From the IMG/VR virus record IMGVR_UViG_3300030202_002133, positions 1-42,971 of that record: DNA of 42,971 bases. One strand, 5' to 3'. The stretch's first letter is position 1; each line of letters opens with the position of its first letter. The notes beneath the pieces were generated by a model. It was not told where the DNA came from and ran no database searches. It worked only from the letters and a program-made list of their open reading frames with translations. The DNA comes from a virus. Made by a program: the position numbers and the translations under genes. Shown piece after piece: positions 5,932 to 12,668 of this stretch.

Positions 5932-5956
5932 ATTGTTATTGTTTAGTTGTTACATA

Positions 5957-5991
5957 TATATTATCCAAATGTATTAGTATTTAGTTTGTAA
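5957..5991 (-). promoter_or_regulatory. early promoter-like element, copy G
   Basis: Minus strand: TTACAAACTAAATAC, 10 variable bases, GGATAATATA. It is the outermost copy, facing left from the divergent control region, and precedes the 51-residue gene. It shares the bases ATGTAACAA immediately downstream with copy F, which suggests duplication of promoter plus leader. Confidence 0.72.
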
Positions 5992-6281
5992 AAATTAGTA
6001 TATGTAGATAAAACATAAAAAATACTGACGTATACAGCAAAAAACGTGAAAAATTATGGCGAAATAATGTAAAAAGGGGGCCCGTGGCGTAAATATATTT
6101 CGTTTTTGTAATGGGTTGATAGTCAGTGGTATAGGGGGCAATGCAAACTCTATAAATTTATAACGTGTTTTTATGTGACATTAGCTAATTAAGTATTAGA
6201 GTAGCACCCTATTGTCACACTTAGCAATTTCTTAACACTATATTCATTAAATATGTAGTTTTTACTCGCAATTATAAAAAT
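5992..6281. other. divergent intergenic control region
   Basis: About 290 bases without a convincing gene between the leftward and rightward modules. Visible features: a GC block GGGGGCCCGTGG at about 6076-6087, a second G-rich block (ATAGGGGGCA) near 6131-6140, a perfect 12-bp palindrome TATAAATTTATA at 6151-6162, and ATTGTCA at 6211-6217, which recurs at 6423 and inverted at 6469. Rightward promoters and possibly a replication origin would be expected here. I see no match to the early element in the rightward direction. Confidence 0.4.
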
Positions 6282-6359
6282 ATGGAAACAGAAAAAATAG
6301 ACATATCACCAGTTATATACATACTACTCTTAGTTGTTGTGTTTTTGCTCTCTATATAA
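6282..6359 (+). CDS. membrane micropeptide (25 aa)
   Basis: ATG at 6282 to TAA at 6357-6359: METEKIDISP followed by a single hydrophobic helix VIYILLLVVVFLLSI. It is preceded by an A-rich leader (ATTATAAAAAT) like other genes here and followed immediately by an 8-bp hairpin. Support is positional and compositional only. It may be a small membrane protein expressed from the rightward promoter region. Confidence 0.42.
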   Translation: METEKIDISPVIYILLLVVVFLLSI

Positions 6360-6360
6360 G

Positions 6361-6380
6361 GATATTACTAGCGTAATATC
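6361..6380 (+). promoter_or_regulatory. 8-bp hairpin after micropeptide
   Basis: GATATTAC-TAGC-GTAATATC is a perfect 8-bp stem with a 4-base loop beginning 2 bases after the micropeptide stop. No T-run follows, so it is not a classical terminator. It may be an RNA stability or protein-binding hairpin. Confidence 0.4.
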
Positions 6381-6422
6381 TAGGGTTAGAGATAGATTAC
6401 TAGAGATAAGGAGTAACTAGCT

Positions 6423-6475
6423 ATTGTCATAGTGTAAATAGTGGAATATATATGTAATCATATGAATATGACAAT
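6423..6475 (+). promoter_or_regulatory. long inverted repeat before rightward module
   Basis: ATTGTCATA at 6423-6431 is matched by TATGACAAT at 6467-6475, with a 35-base AT-rich spacer, ending 12 bases before the first gene of the rightward module. A related ATTGTCA lies at 6211. This is a candidate regulator-binding pair or a long 5' UTR hairpin. Confidence 0.4.
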
Positions 6476-6487
6476 AACACTCTTACT

Positions 6488-6709
6488 ATGAGAACAAGAA
6501 ACAACCCATTACCAGGTCTTTGCAAGAATTCACCGATGAAAAACAAGTTAGAGCTTGTAGATCATACACCGAAACCAAAAACAGGTACAGTATCTACTGG
6601 TGGCGGAGTTGGGCTACTTGTTGATTCAGCTAAAAAAACATTTGCAGGTTATGGTAAAACAAACCCACAAATAGTAAAAGATGCTAGAATGATGCCTGGT
6701 AAAATATAA
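6488..6709 (+). CDS. small basic protein with NSPMK signature
   Basis: A 73-residue basic protein, MRTRNNPLPGLCKNSPMKNK..., with a glycine-rich middle (GTVSTGGGVGLL). The N-terminal SPMK block is a variant of the SPVK signature found in the genes that follow. No family recognised. It is the first gene of the rightward structural transcription unit. Its TAA shares a base with the next ATG (TAATG), so the first two genes are probably translationally coupled. It may be a minor virion or DNA-associated protein. Confidence 0.65.
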   Translation: MRTRNNPLPGLCKNSPMKNKLELVDHTPKPKTGTVSTGGGVGLLVDSAKKTFAGYGKTNPQIVKDARMMPGKI

Positions 6710-6939
6710 TGCAAAAACTTACCCCTACCGCAAGACGTATGAAGGCTATTCGTGATAAACGAGCAGCAATGACACCAGAAAGACGTAAAAAGAAAGCAGA
6801 AAATCAACGTAAAAGACGTGAGGCTGAAAAAAATGGCAAAAACATTAAGGGTAAAGACTACGATCATAAAGATGGTAAGTTTAAGTCTGTAAAAGCAAAC
6901 CGTGGTAATGACGGTAAAGGAACTAAAAACGAAGGATAA
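6709..6939 (+). CDS. very basic protein, faint HNH-like C-terminus
   Basis: A 76-residue protein whose first half is an extremely basic helix (TARRMKAIRDKRAAMTPERR, followed by KKKAENQRKRREAEK). The second half reads KGKDYDHKDGKFKSVKANRGNDGKGTKNEG. The D-H-x-x-G...N-R-G-N-D-G pattern recalls the metal-binding part of HNH nucleases, but the first histidine and zinc cysteines are not apparent, so I do not call it a nuclease. Strong DNA or RNA binding is likely from composition alone. Confidence 0.65.
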   Translation: MQKLTPTARRMKAIRDKRAAMTPERRKKKAENQRKRREAEKNGKNIKGKDYDHKDGKFKSVKANRGNDGKGTKNEG

Positions 6940-6957
6940 TTATAAAAAATATATAAC

Positions 6958-7224
6958 ATGTCATATGAAATGAAAAAATCCCCTATCAACAAAGGGTACG
7001 CATCAAAACCATCACCTGCTAAGCTAGCACCAGTGATACTAGGCGCGATATATGGTGGTCTTGCATCTGGTGCAGTTGGAGCTGGGTCAGCGGCAATACA
7101 AGGAGCTGCATCAAGAAAAGCAGCAAAAAACCAAGCCCATGAACTATCAAAAAGCGAAGCAAGACAAAATATCACGACGTCAATGCAAGGTAAAGTTGGT
7201 GGCGGGTCAAGACTTATTGATTAA
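6958..7224 (+). CDS. small protein with SPxxK signature and Gly/Ala hydrophobic segment
   Basis: 88 residues: MSYEMKKSPINKGYASKPSPAK at the N-terminus carries two SPxxK/SPxK blocks, followed by a Gly/Ala-rich hydrophobic segment (LAPVILGAIYGGLASGAVGAGSAAIQGAA) and a basic, polar tail. This layout (basic tag, then a GxxxG-rich helix) recalls small virion proteins that cross or contact membranes during ejection. That is inference. It is one of five N-terminally signed small proteins in this block. Confidence 0.65.
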   Translation: MSYEMKKSPINKGYASKPSPAKLAPVILGAIYGGLASGAVGAGSAAIQGAASRKAAKNQAHELSKSEARQNITTSMQGKVGGGSRLID

Positions 7225-7250
7225 TAGTATAATAATAAAAACACGTTGCT

Positions 7251-7769
7251 ATGTATAAAATGAAAGGATTCACATACCCTGGTAAATCACCTGTTAAATT
7301 ATTCGGGATAGGTGAAAGAAAAAAAGCTGAAAAAGAAGCTGCTTACGCGGCCAAAGCAGAGGCTAGTGAAAAGTGGAGAGCCGCTATGGACACAAAAAGT
7401 GATGGTACCAGTATAGTTGCAGGAAACAATCCAAAGTACGGGGAAGTACCAACGATGAAAAAAGGTCCTATATTACAAACACCAACATCTTTACCAATAC
7501 AACCAGCGCAACCACTACCAGTTTCTACACCTGGACCGGTAATGCCTGGTAAACAAGCGGTGCCAACAGGGGGAATGAGTGATTCAAATGCAACACTTGG
7601 GCATAAGCTTGGTGAAGCATGGGATTCACAAAAAGCAAATATAATTGGTCAAGCTACTGGAGCGTTAGTTAAAGGAGCAATAGGATTTTTAACAAGAAAA
7701 AAAGAAAAACCAAAAAGACCAACTGGTATTGCAAGAGGCTTTAGCAGTGTTAAAATAGGTAAAAGTTAA
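7251..7769 (+). CDS. small virion-like protein with MKG...GKSPVK signature
   Basis: 172 residues, starting MYKMKGFTYPGKSPVKLFGIGERKK and continuing with an Ala/Lys helix. A proline-rich linker (about 75-110: LQTPTSLPIQPAQPLPVSTPGP) leads to a C-terminal segment with NIIGQATGALVKGAIGFLTRKKEK, another Gly/Ala hydrophobic helix followed by lysines. The start is shared in style with the next two family members. No known family. The modular form suggests a tagged, perhaps packaged, protein. Confidence 0.68.
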   Translation: MYKMKGFTYPGKSPVKLFGIGERKKAEKEAAYAAKAEASEKWRAAMDTKSDGTSIVAGNNPKYGEVPTMKKGPILQTPTSLPIQPAQPLPVSTPGPVMPGKQAVPTGGMSDSNATLGHKLGEAWDSQKANIIGQATGALVKGAIGFLTRKKEKPKRPTGIARGFSSVKIGKS

Positions 7770-7795
7770 AAATAAATAAATAAAAATTAGAAATT

Positions 7796-8104
7796 ATGGA
7801 AAAAACACCATTTAAAATGAAGGGATATTCCTATGCTGGAAAGTCACCAGTGAAAGACGACAAAGAGTTTCCAGGACTTTTACCAGAAGTAACCGTATCT
7901 GGAGGTAAAAAAACAGTGCCAGGAAGCTTTATTCAAGATGAAAGAGGTTCGTCTGTAGCTGGATCATCTGTAGAGCACGCTAACTTAAGAAAGAAACAGA
8001 AGAACCGAGATAAAAAACTTACTTCCTCAGAAGAAGCTAAACTTAAAAGTCTAAATGCTAAAACTCAAAAAGCTTATTGGGCGCAAGAAAGATTCAAAAA
8101 ATAG
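7796..8104 (+). CDS. small protein with FKMKG...GKSPVK signature
   Basis: 102 residues. The first 20 (MEKTPFKMKGYSYAGKSPVK) are nearly the same as the N-termini of the neighbours at 7251 and 8569. After them comes a unique hydrophilic body with LPEVTVSGG and a Lys/Arg-rich C-terminal helix (KKQKNRDKKLTSSEEAKLKS). No family recognised. The conserved start joined to unrelated bodies suggests the signature is a sorting or binding tag. Confidence 0.68.
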   Translation: MEKTPFKMKGYSYAGKSPVKDDKEFPGLLPEVTVSGGKKTVPGSFIQDERGSSVAGSSVEHANLRKKQKNRDKKLTSSEEAKLKSLNAKTQKAYWAQERFKK

Positions 8105-8150
8105 GGAAAGACCCTAGACCAAGTCAATATTAACCAAAAAAACCAAAAAA

Positions 8151-8444
8151 ATGACTTATTTATACTACAAGACTAGTACAATGACTAGCAATGTTAAACC
8201 GAATGAAAAAACTATTAACCAATGGACGCATCTAGCAGACAAAAGTAACTGGCGTATTACACAGTTACCTAACGGTTTTTATCAAACTGAAGTAAATGAC
8301 CCAGAATCTGATAAAAATTGGCATGATGTTACCAGAAGAGAAACCATAGAAGGCGCTGAAGCTGCAATTGACGGAAGCGTTGACCATTTCTCAAAGAAAT
8401 TAGAGGCTACAAAAGGCCCAAAAGTGGTAAAAACATTCGAATAG
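8151..8444 (+). CDS. hypothetical protein
   Basis: 97 residues, without the SPVK signature of its neighbours. The sequence has an aromatic beta-like part (NWRITQLPNGFYQTEVND) and an acidic helix. Two in-frame ATGs are possible (8151 and 8181). I keep 8151 because it follows a long A-rich leader like those of neighbouring genes. Its stop overlaps the GTG of the next small gene (TAGTG). Function unknown. Confidence 0.62.
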   Translation: MTYLYYKTSTMTSNVKPNEKTINQWTHLADKSNWRITQLPNGFYQTEVNDPESDKNWHDVTRRETIEGAEAAIDGSVDHFSKKLEATKGPKVVKTFE

Positions 8445-8557
8445 TGAACAAATTGAAGAAAGTAGGGTTCATAGTTCTAGGATGGACAGGTGTAATAGTA
8501 ACATTTATACTATATTACCTAGCTATAGCCCCACTTTTTTTAATATTTAACAAATAA
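8444..8557 (+). CDS. single-span membrane protein with GTG start (37 aa)
   Basis: GTG at 8444 to TAA at 8555-8557, reading MNKLKKVG then a long hydrophobic segment FIVLGWTGVIVTFILYYLAI ending FNK. A positively charged N-terminus and one membrane helix. It overlaps the previous stop by one base (TAGTG), which supports reinitiation. A small holin-associated or spanin-like membrane protein is conceivable, but the holin candidate is elsewhere (12279). Confidence 0.52.
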   Translation: MNKLKKVGFIVLGWTGVIVTFILYYLAIAPLFLIFNK

Positions 8558-8568
8558 ACACAAAAATC

Positions 8569-9147
8569 ATGGCAGGACCATTTAAAATGAAAGGATCACC
8601 GTTTCAAAGAAATTTTGGAATTGGATCATCTCCAGTTAAACAAGGATTAAAAAAAGAACTTAAGCAATTGAAAAAAACTACAGGGCCAGAGCCAAAGCCA
8701 ACTCTAGATAAAAATAAGAATAGGATACCTGATACGGTTGAATCAATTGAATCAAAACAAGGTCATATAGAAAAACCACCAAAAAAGAAAAAAGTAAGTA
8801 GATCACCTAGATTACCTAGATTACCTGAATCACCTGTATCACCTAAAGCGCGAAAAGAACCAATTACAAAACCGGTTCCTAAAATAAATATGCCAAAAGG
8901 GTTTGCGCCTAATATTTCTGACGAGCAAAGAGCAAAATCAAAAGGAACTTTAAAAGGAAAAACTGGATTTGAGTTCGATGTAGTTGATCCTGTTAAAAGT
9001 AAACTTATGCGAGTTGTAAGTAAGGTGGCTCCTAAAACACAACGTGTGACTCAAGAGATGGTAGATGCGCGAAAGAAGCGGACCGATGCGGAAAGTAAGA
9101 AAGTTCCATTGGGTAAAAAGGTTAAAGATTATTTTACTAAGAAATAA
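8569..9147 (+). CDS. basic proline-rich protein with two SPVK-type blocks
   Basis: 192 residues, starting MAGPFKMKGSPFQRNFGIGSSPVK. The central part is rich in Ser-Pro/Lys-Pro (SRSPRLPRLPESPVSPKARK), resembling the S-P-x-K/R repeats by which histone H1 tails bind the minor groove of AT-rich DNA. The C-terminus is lysine-rich (KKVKDYFTKK). The body is low-complexity and probably disordered. The block FGIG beside SPVK is shared with the gene at 7251. It may condense DNA or act as an internal virion protein. No family recognised. Confidence 0.68.
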   Translation: MAGPFKMKGSPFQRNFGIGSSPVKQGLKKELKQLKKTTGPEPKPTLDKNKNRIPDTVESIESKQGHIEKPPKKKKVSRSPRLPRLPESPVSPKARKEPITKPVPKINMPKGFAPNISDEQRAKSKGTLKGKTGFEFDVVDPVKSKLMRVVSKVAPKTQRVTQEMVDARKKRTDAESKKVPLGKKVKDYFTKK

Positions 9148-9205
9148 ATGAGGAATCCCCTGCGTAAAGAAACAAGAAGTACAATTTAATCAAATTTAAT
9201 TTAAT

Positions 9206-10774
9206 ATGGAATACAATCAGCCTAGCGAGATTGTCAAAGACGTAAGTTTTGGCGATATTGCTAATAAAAAAGTAGTTGCTGGCGTTGAAAAGCTAGCAAA
9301 AGCAGTAAAATCAACCTTAGGAGCATCTGGAAAGTGTGTAATATACGAAGATGCTAGAGGTTTACCGGTAATAACAAAAGACGGTGTAACAGTAGCAGAA
9401 TCTGTTGTCTTATTTGACCCGGTTGAAAACATGGGGGCAACCCTTATTAAAGAAGCTGCTAGAAATACAGTAAGAGAAGCGGGTGACGGTACTACTACAG
9501 CTACCGTTCTTGCTGAATCTCTGTTAAAAGAAGTAAATAGTAGCGATGCTACTACTAGAGAAATTAAAGACGGTATTAAATCCGGTCTTAATAAGGTAAA
9601 TAATTACCTAGATAAGATTTCTGTCAAGATCGAGGGTGATATGCTGAAATCTGTTAGTTCAATAAGTTGCAACAATGACGCGGAACTAGGAAAGATTATA
9701 GCAGAAGCTTATACTAAAGTAGGTAAAGATGGTGTGGTATTAATGGAAGAGTCTCCAACTGAAGAGACATACGTTGAAATTGTAGACGGTGTTCAAATCG
9801 ACTCAGGACTCACATCTCCACATTTTGTTACTGATAAAGATAAACAAGTTGCAGAGCTTGATAATCCATTAGTGTTAATAGTATCTTCAGAAATACCTAA
9901 CATAAGAAAAATACAAACAGTACTAGAACATGTTATAAAGAATAAACGATCACTACTTATCGTTGCGCCAGTTGACCAACAGGTTAAAGCAGCACTTCTT
10001 ATGAACAAGGTAAAAGGTAATATAAAAGTTAATATAGTTGATTTACCCGGATTCGGGCCCACAAAGCAGGATACGGTAGCGGATCTTGCTTTTTTAGTTG
10101 GTGGCAAGGTTATTAACGAAGAACTAGGTGATGACTTAGACCTTATAGACGTAGATTGTTTAGGAGAAGCTTATTCAGCAATTACAGATGATAAAAACAC
10201 AGTTCTCACTATAGAGACTCCAGAAGAAGAATTAAAGGAAAGAATTAAGAGTATTCAAAAATTAATTGATAAAGAGGATAAAAATCCATTTATTAAGAAA
10301 AAACACCAACAAAGATTGGCTATGCTGTCAGGATCAGTGGGCGTAGTAAAAGTAGGTGCTGATTCTAAAGTTGAACTCAAAGAAAAGAAAGATAGAGTAG
10401 AAGATGCTATCTACGCCACAAAAGCGGCCCTGAAAGAAGGTATCGTCCCAGGTGGTGGAGTTGCTCTTTTAAATGCTTCACAAAATATAAAACCTAAAGG
10501 TATTGGTGAAAAAATACTATTTAAGTCTATAATATCTCCTTTTCATGTAATCTTAAGTAATGCTGGTATACAAATAATAAGCGGGACAAAAGATCACGAG
10601 GGCTACGGTGTTGATGCTATAACTGGTGAAAGAATTAATATGATTAAGGCTGGAGTGATTGATCCTGTGCTTGTTACTAAGTCAGCGCTTAAAAACGCGG
10701 TGAGCGTAGTGTCAACGATTATATCTGCAGATTGTGTAATTTCAAATATGAGAATGAATGAAAGCAATCAATAG
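9206..10774 (+). CDS. groEL: phage-encoded chaperonin GroEL
   Basis: A 522-residue type I chaperonin (E. coli GroEL has 548). Nucleotide-binding elements are intact: ITKDG at 56-60, AGDGTTTAT at 92-100 (bacterial DGTTT), RVED at 397-400 with the hydrolytic aspartate, PGGGVAL at 415-421 and VIDP at 484-487. The apical domain (about 200-360) aligns well, including DLPGFGPTKQDT. Differences: the ATP loop reads TLGASGK instead of TLGPKGR, and the C-terminal GGM tail is missing, ending NMRMNESNQ. It overlaps groES by 17 nt in the order EL-ES, the reverse of most bacterial operons. It would fold phage proteins such as the capsid protein. Confidence 0.96.
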   Translation: MEYNQPSEIVKDVSFGDIANKKVVAGVEKLAKAVKSTLGASGKCVIYEDARGLPVITKDGVTVAESVVLFDPVENMGATLIKEAARNTVREAGDGTTTATVLAESLLKEVNSSDATTREIKDGIKSGLNKVNNYLDKISVKIEGDMLKSVSSISCNNDAELGKIIAEAYTKVGKDGVVLMEESPTEETYVEIVDGVQIDSGLTSPHFVTDKDKQVAELDNPLVLIVSSEIPNIRKIQTVLEHVIKNKRSLLIVAPVDQQVKAALLMNKVKGNIKVNIVDLPGFGPTKQDTVADLAFLVGGKVINEELGDDLDLIDVDCLGEAYSAITDDKNTVLTIETPEEELKERIKSIQKLIDKEDKNPFIKKKHQQRLAMLSGSVGVVKVGADSKVELKEKKDRVEDAIYATKAALKEGIVPGGGVALLNASQNIKPKGIGEKILFKSIISPFHVILSNAGIQIISGTKDHEGYGVDAITGERINMIKAGVIDPVLVTKSALKNAVSVVSTIISADCVISNMRMNESNQ

Positions 10775-11015
10775 ATATATAATAGTAGATAAAATAAAGA
10801 CAGAACCTAAAAAGGTTGCTGGTCTTATAATGACGGATGATACAGATGTAGATAACCGTTATATAAAAGCAAAAATAATATCGTGTGGAAATCTTGTAGA
10901 AGGTTTAAAAGATAACGATACGATATATTACGATAAACATGCTGGACACGACATATCATGGAAAGATACTCTTTATAGAGTTATTCGTGATGGCGACGTT
11001 GTTCTAGTAGATTAA
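10758..11015 (+). CDS. groES: phage-encoded co-chaperonin GroES
   Basis: 85 residues, shorter than the usual 95-97. It shows the GroES order: first strand (NRYIIVDK), mobile loop at about 15-32 with the hydrophobic GroEL-contact tripeptide in AGLIMTDD (E. coli GGIVLTG), the GxVxxxG-like AKIISCGN turn, DNDTIYYD (VGDIVIF position) and the closing RDGDVVLVD. It would cap the GroEL chamber. Its start lies inside the end of groEL, so both are made from one message, as expected for a dedicated phage chaperonin pair. Confidence 0.88.
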   Translation: MKAINRYIIVDKIKTEPKKVAGLIMTDDTDVDNRYIKAKIISCGNLVEGLKDNDTIYYDKHAGHDISWKDTLYRVIRDGDVVLVD

Positions 11016-11086
11016 CCTAAACCCCAAACAATAAACCACAAACTTAAAACAACAAACAAATTATTAATTAAAAAACAAAAAAAATT

Positions 11087-11395
11087 ATGGAAACTTACAT
11101 TTTATTTAAAGACACTGCTGAAGCAGCAGCTTGCTTTCCACTTTCAAAAACTACTTGGATAGCTGGTGATGATGCTCTTGTTGCTTGTACACTTGGTGCA
11201 AACAAACAAGCTGTATCTATTGCTTGTGCTGATGCTACTTCTGCTCTTAGATTAAAAGAAATCATGGACATTTTAGCGCCCGCTAGCGTAAAAGCTTCTG
11301 GAGGTGTGTTTGTTATAACAGACGACACTGATACAACTTTAAACATTGTTGCTGGTTTAGGTGCTACTACTGTTACAGCTGCTGACGTAGCTTAG
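11087..11395 (+). CDS. Ala/Thr-rich protein, possible virion component
   Basis: 102 residues, starting METYILFKDTAEAAACF, rich in Ala, Thr and Asp, with three central cysteines and a smooth beta-type C-terminus (GVFVITDDTDTTLNIVAGLG). No family recognised. It follows a 71-nt A/C-rich leader and has many Ala/Thr codons ending in T, like the capsid gene, which hints at strong expression. A small decoration or virion protein is plausible but unproven. Confidence 0.65.
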   Translation: METYILFKDTAEAAACFPLSKTTWIAGDDALVACTLGANKQAVSIACADATSALRLKEIMDILAPASVKASGGVFVITDDTDTTLNIVAGLGATTVTAADVA

Positions 11396-11398
11396 TAA

Positions 11399-11839
11399 TT
11401 GAGATTAACCGCGCAAGATTTGCGTGAAATGAATATTCTTAAGTATTACAGGCTCACTAGAAAGTGGGTCTGTAAAACTTACGGGTTAAAAGATGCAGAT
11501 TTAGAATTATTAATTTATTTAGATTGTAAAGGAAGATTTACACGAAACGATTTTATCAACGGAGTTTACACATATTCGTGGGATAAAGCGAGATGGGAGA
11601 GATTAAAAAGAGAAGGTTGGATAGAAACTTGGAGACACAGAAACAGAACGACTATAATGTACTCTGTATTTAAGACTTCTTTTAAGTGCTCTCAAATGAT
11701 AAGTAGAATTTACAGAATACTTCTAGGTGAGGAAGATCTTCCTACATCAGAAAGAAGTGTATTTTATAATAATAAATCATATACAGATAAAGTTTATAAC
11801 AAAGCTATAGATGATATGATAAAAGACAAAGACAGGTAA
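11399..11839 (+). CDS. winged-helix-like protein, TTG start possible
   Basis: 146 residues if TTG at 11399 is used (3 nt after the previous stop), or 136 from the ATG at 11429. The segment YGLKDADLELLIYLDCKGRFTR...W...RLKREGWIETWRHRNRTTIMYSVF reads like a MarR-type winged helix: recognition helix, then a basic beta-hairpin wing. It may regulate phage genes or bind DNA ends. No exact family identified. The gene is packed 1 nt before the metallopeptidase-like gene. Confidence 0.65.
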   Translation: MRLTAQDLREMNILKYYRLTRKWVCKTYGLKDADLELLIYLDCKGRFTRNDFINGVYTYSWDKARWERLKREGWIETWRHRNRTTIMYSVFKTSFKCSQMISRIYRILLGEEDLPTSERSVFYNNKSYTDKVYNKAIDDMIKDKDR

Positions 11840-11840
11840 T

Positions 11841-12269
11841 ATGGCGTTCAAACTAGGAAAAAATAGAGGCAACTATGCTGTTAATGGCGAAATTAAAACA
11901 AAGATGCGTTTTGGCAATCAATCTGGCGATGCTGACGTGTCTGTGCCTGGAACACCTGTTATTAGGACAAAACTAGCTAAAGGTATATTAGGCGAGGCTA
12001 ATATGGATGGAAGTATATATATTAGTGATAAACTAGAACCCGGTAGCTATCAAGAAAGACAAACTATTATGCATGAAATGAGGCATGCTACCGATATGAG
12101 ATTAGGTAAGTTAGAGTATGGAGATAACTACATAAAATATAACGGTGAAACTTTTCCGAGAGAAACTAGAAGAGGTAAAGATATGATATTAGTAGAGGGA
12201 GAATGGATGGAAGCTGGTGATGGAGATTTTCCTTGGGAAATGGACGCAAATAATGGCAATAAACACTAA
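11841..12269 (+). CDS. putative small zinc metallopeptidase (HEMRH motif)
   Basis: 142 residues. H78-E-M-R-H82 followed by ATD fits the zincin motif HExxHxxD, in which two histidines bind zinc and the glutamate is catalytic. A further acidic cluster (EGEWMEAGDGDFPWEMDA, about 119-136) could supply another ligand; the spacing of PWE to an aspartate recalls other phage HExxH proteins. The N-terminal MAFKLGKNRGNYAVNG is basic and recalls the tagged small proteins upstream. Possible roles are virion protein processing or a cell-wall step. It could be inactive. Confidence 0.6.
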   Translation: MAFKLGKNRGNYAVNGEIKTKMRFGNQSGDADVSVPGTPVIRTKLAKGILGEANMDGSIYISDKLEPGSYQERQTIMHEMRHATDMRLGKLEYGDNYIKYNGETFPRETRRGKDMILVEGEWMEAGDGDFPWEMDANNGNKH

Positions 12270-12278
12270 AATTAAATT

Positions 12279-12665
12279 ATGTTAGGTAAATTATTTTCTG
12301 GAGGAGCTGCTGAACTAGTAAAAGGCGTGGGCGGAGTTATAGATAACCTACACACATCTGGCGAGGAAAAGCTTGAGGCAGAAAGAAAAATAAAAGAATT
12401 AGTTGCGAACTATCAAATAGAAATGGAAAAAAACATTACTAGTAGATGGGAAGCAGATTTAAAATCAGACTCATGGCTTAGCAAAAACGTTAGGCCTATG
12501 ACTTTAATATTTTTAATAGTATGCACCATGCTGTTAATATTTATAGACGCAGGTGCGATAAATTTCAATGTAAAAGATTCTTATGTTGATTTATTACAAT
12601 TAGTATTAATAACAGTGATCGGTGCTTATTTTGGCGGTAGATCACTAGAAAAAGTAAAAAAATAA
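12279..12665 (+). CDS. holin, 3-TM superfamily type
   Basis: 128 residues. An amphipathic, glycine-rich first segment (8-22), a charged helix (28-60), the block DSWLSKNVRP just before a membrane helix (73-90), and a second strong membrane helix (103-120) ending GGRSLEKVKK. The W-L-S-K-N-x-R-P block ahead of the first clear helix is typical of the 3TM holin family. It would release the endolysin or disrupt the membrane at lysis. No endolysin is recognisable nearby, which is odd. It may be encoded outside this window. Confidence 0.78.
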   Translation: MLGKLFSGGAAELVKGVGGVIDNLHTSGEEKLEAERKIKELVANYQIEMEKNITSRWEADLKSDSWLSKNVRPMTLIFLIVCTMLLIFIDAGAINFNVKDSYVDLLQLVLITVIGAYFGGRSLEKVKK

Positions 12666-12668
12666 AAA

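Noticed and set aside
967-5991. Repeated TTATCC-containing elements as DnaA boxes or a CRISPR array
   Set aside because: The blocks lack the CACA half of DnaA boxes and are 300-1500 bp apart with genes between them, and five of the seven sit just before start codons. Promoter-like function explains them better.
6709-6939. HNH endonuclease
   Set aside because: Only a DH...NRGND-like string is present; the first histidine region and zinc cysteines are not seen, so it is described as a basic protein.
8102-8116. TAGGG-AAAGA-CCCTA hairpin as a terminator
   Set aside because: Only 5 bp, no T-run, and the next gene continues in the same direction close by.
9147-9190. 13-codon frame MRNPLRKETRSTI before groEL
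   Set aside because: Too short and without any supporting sign beyond overlapping the previous stop.
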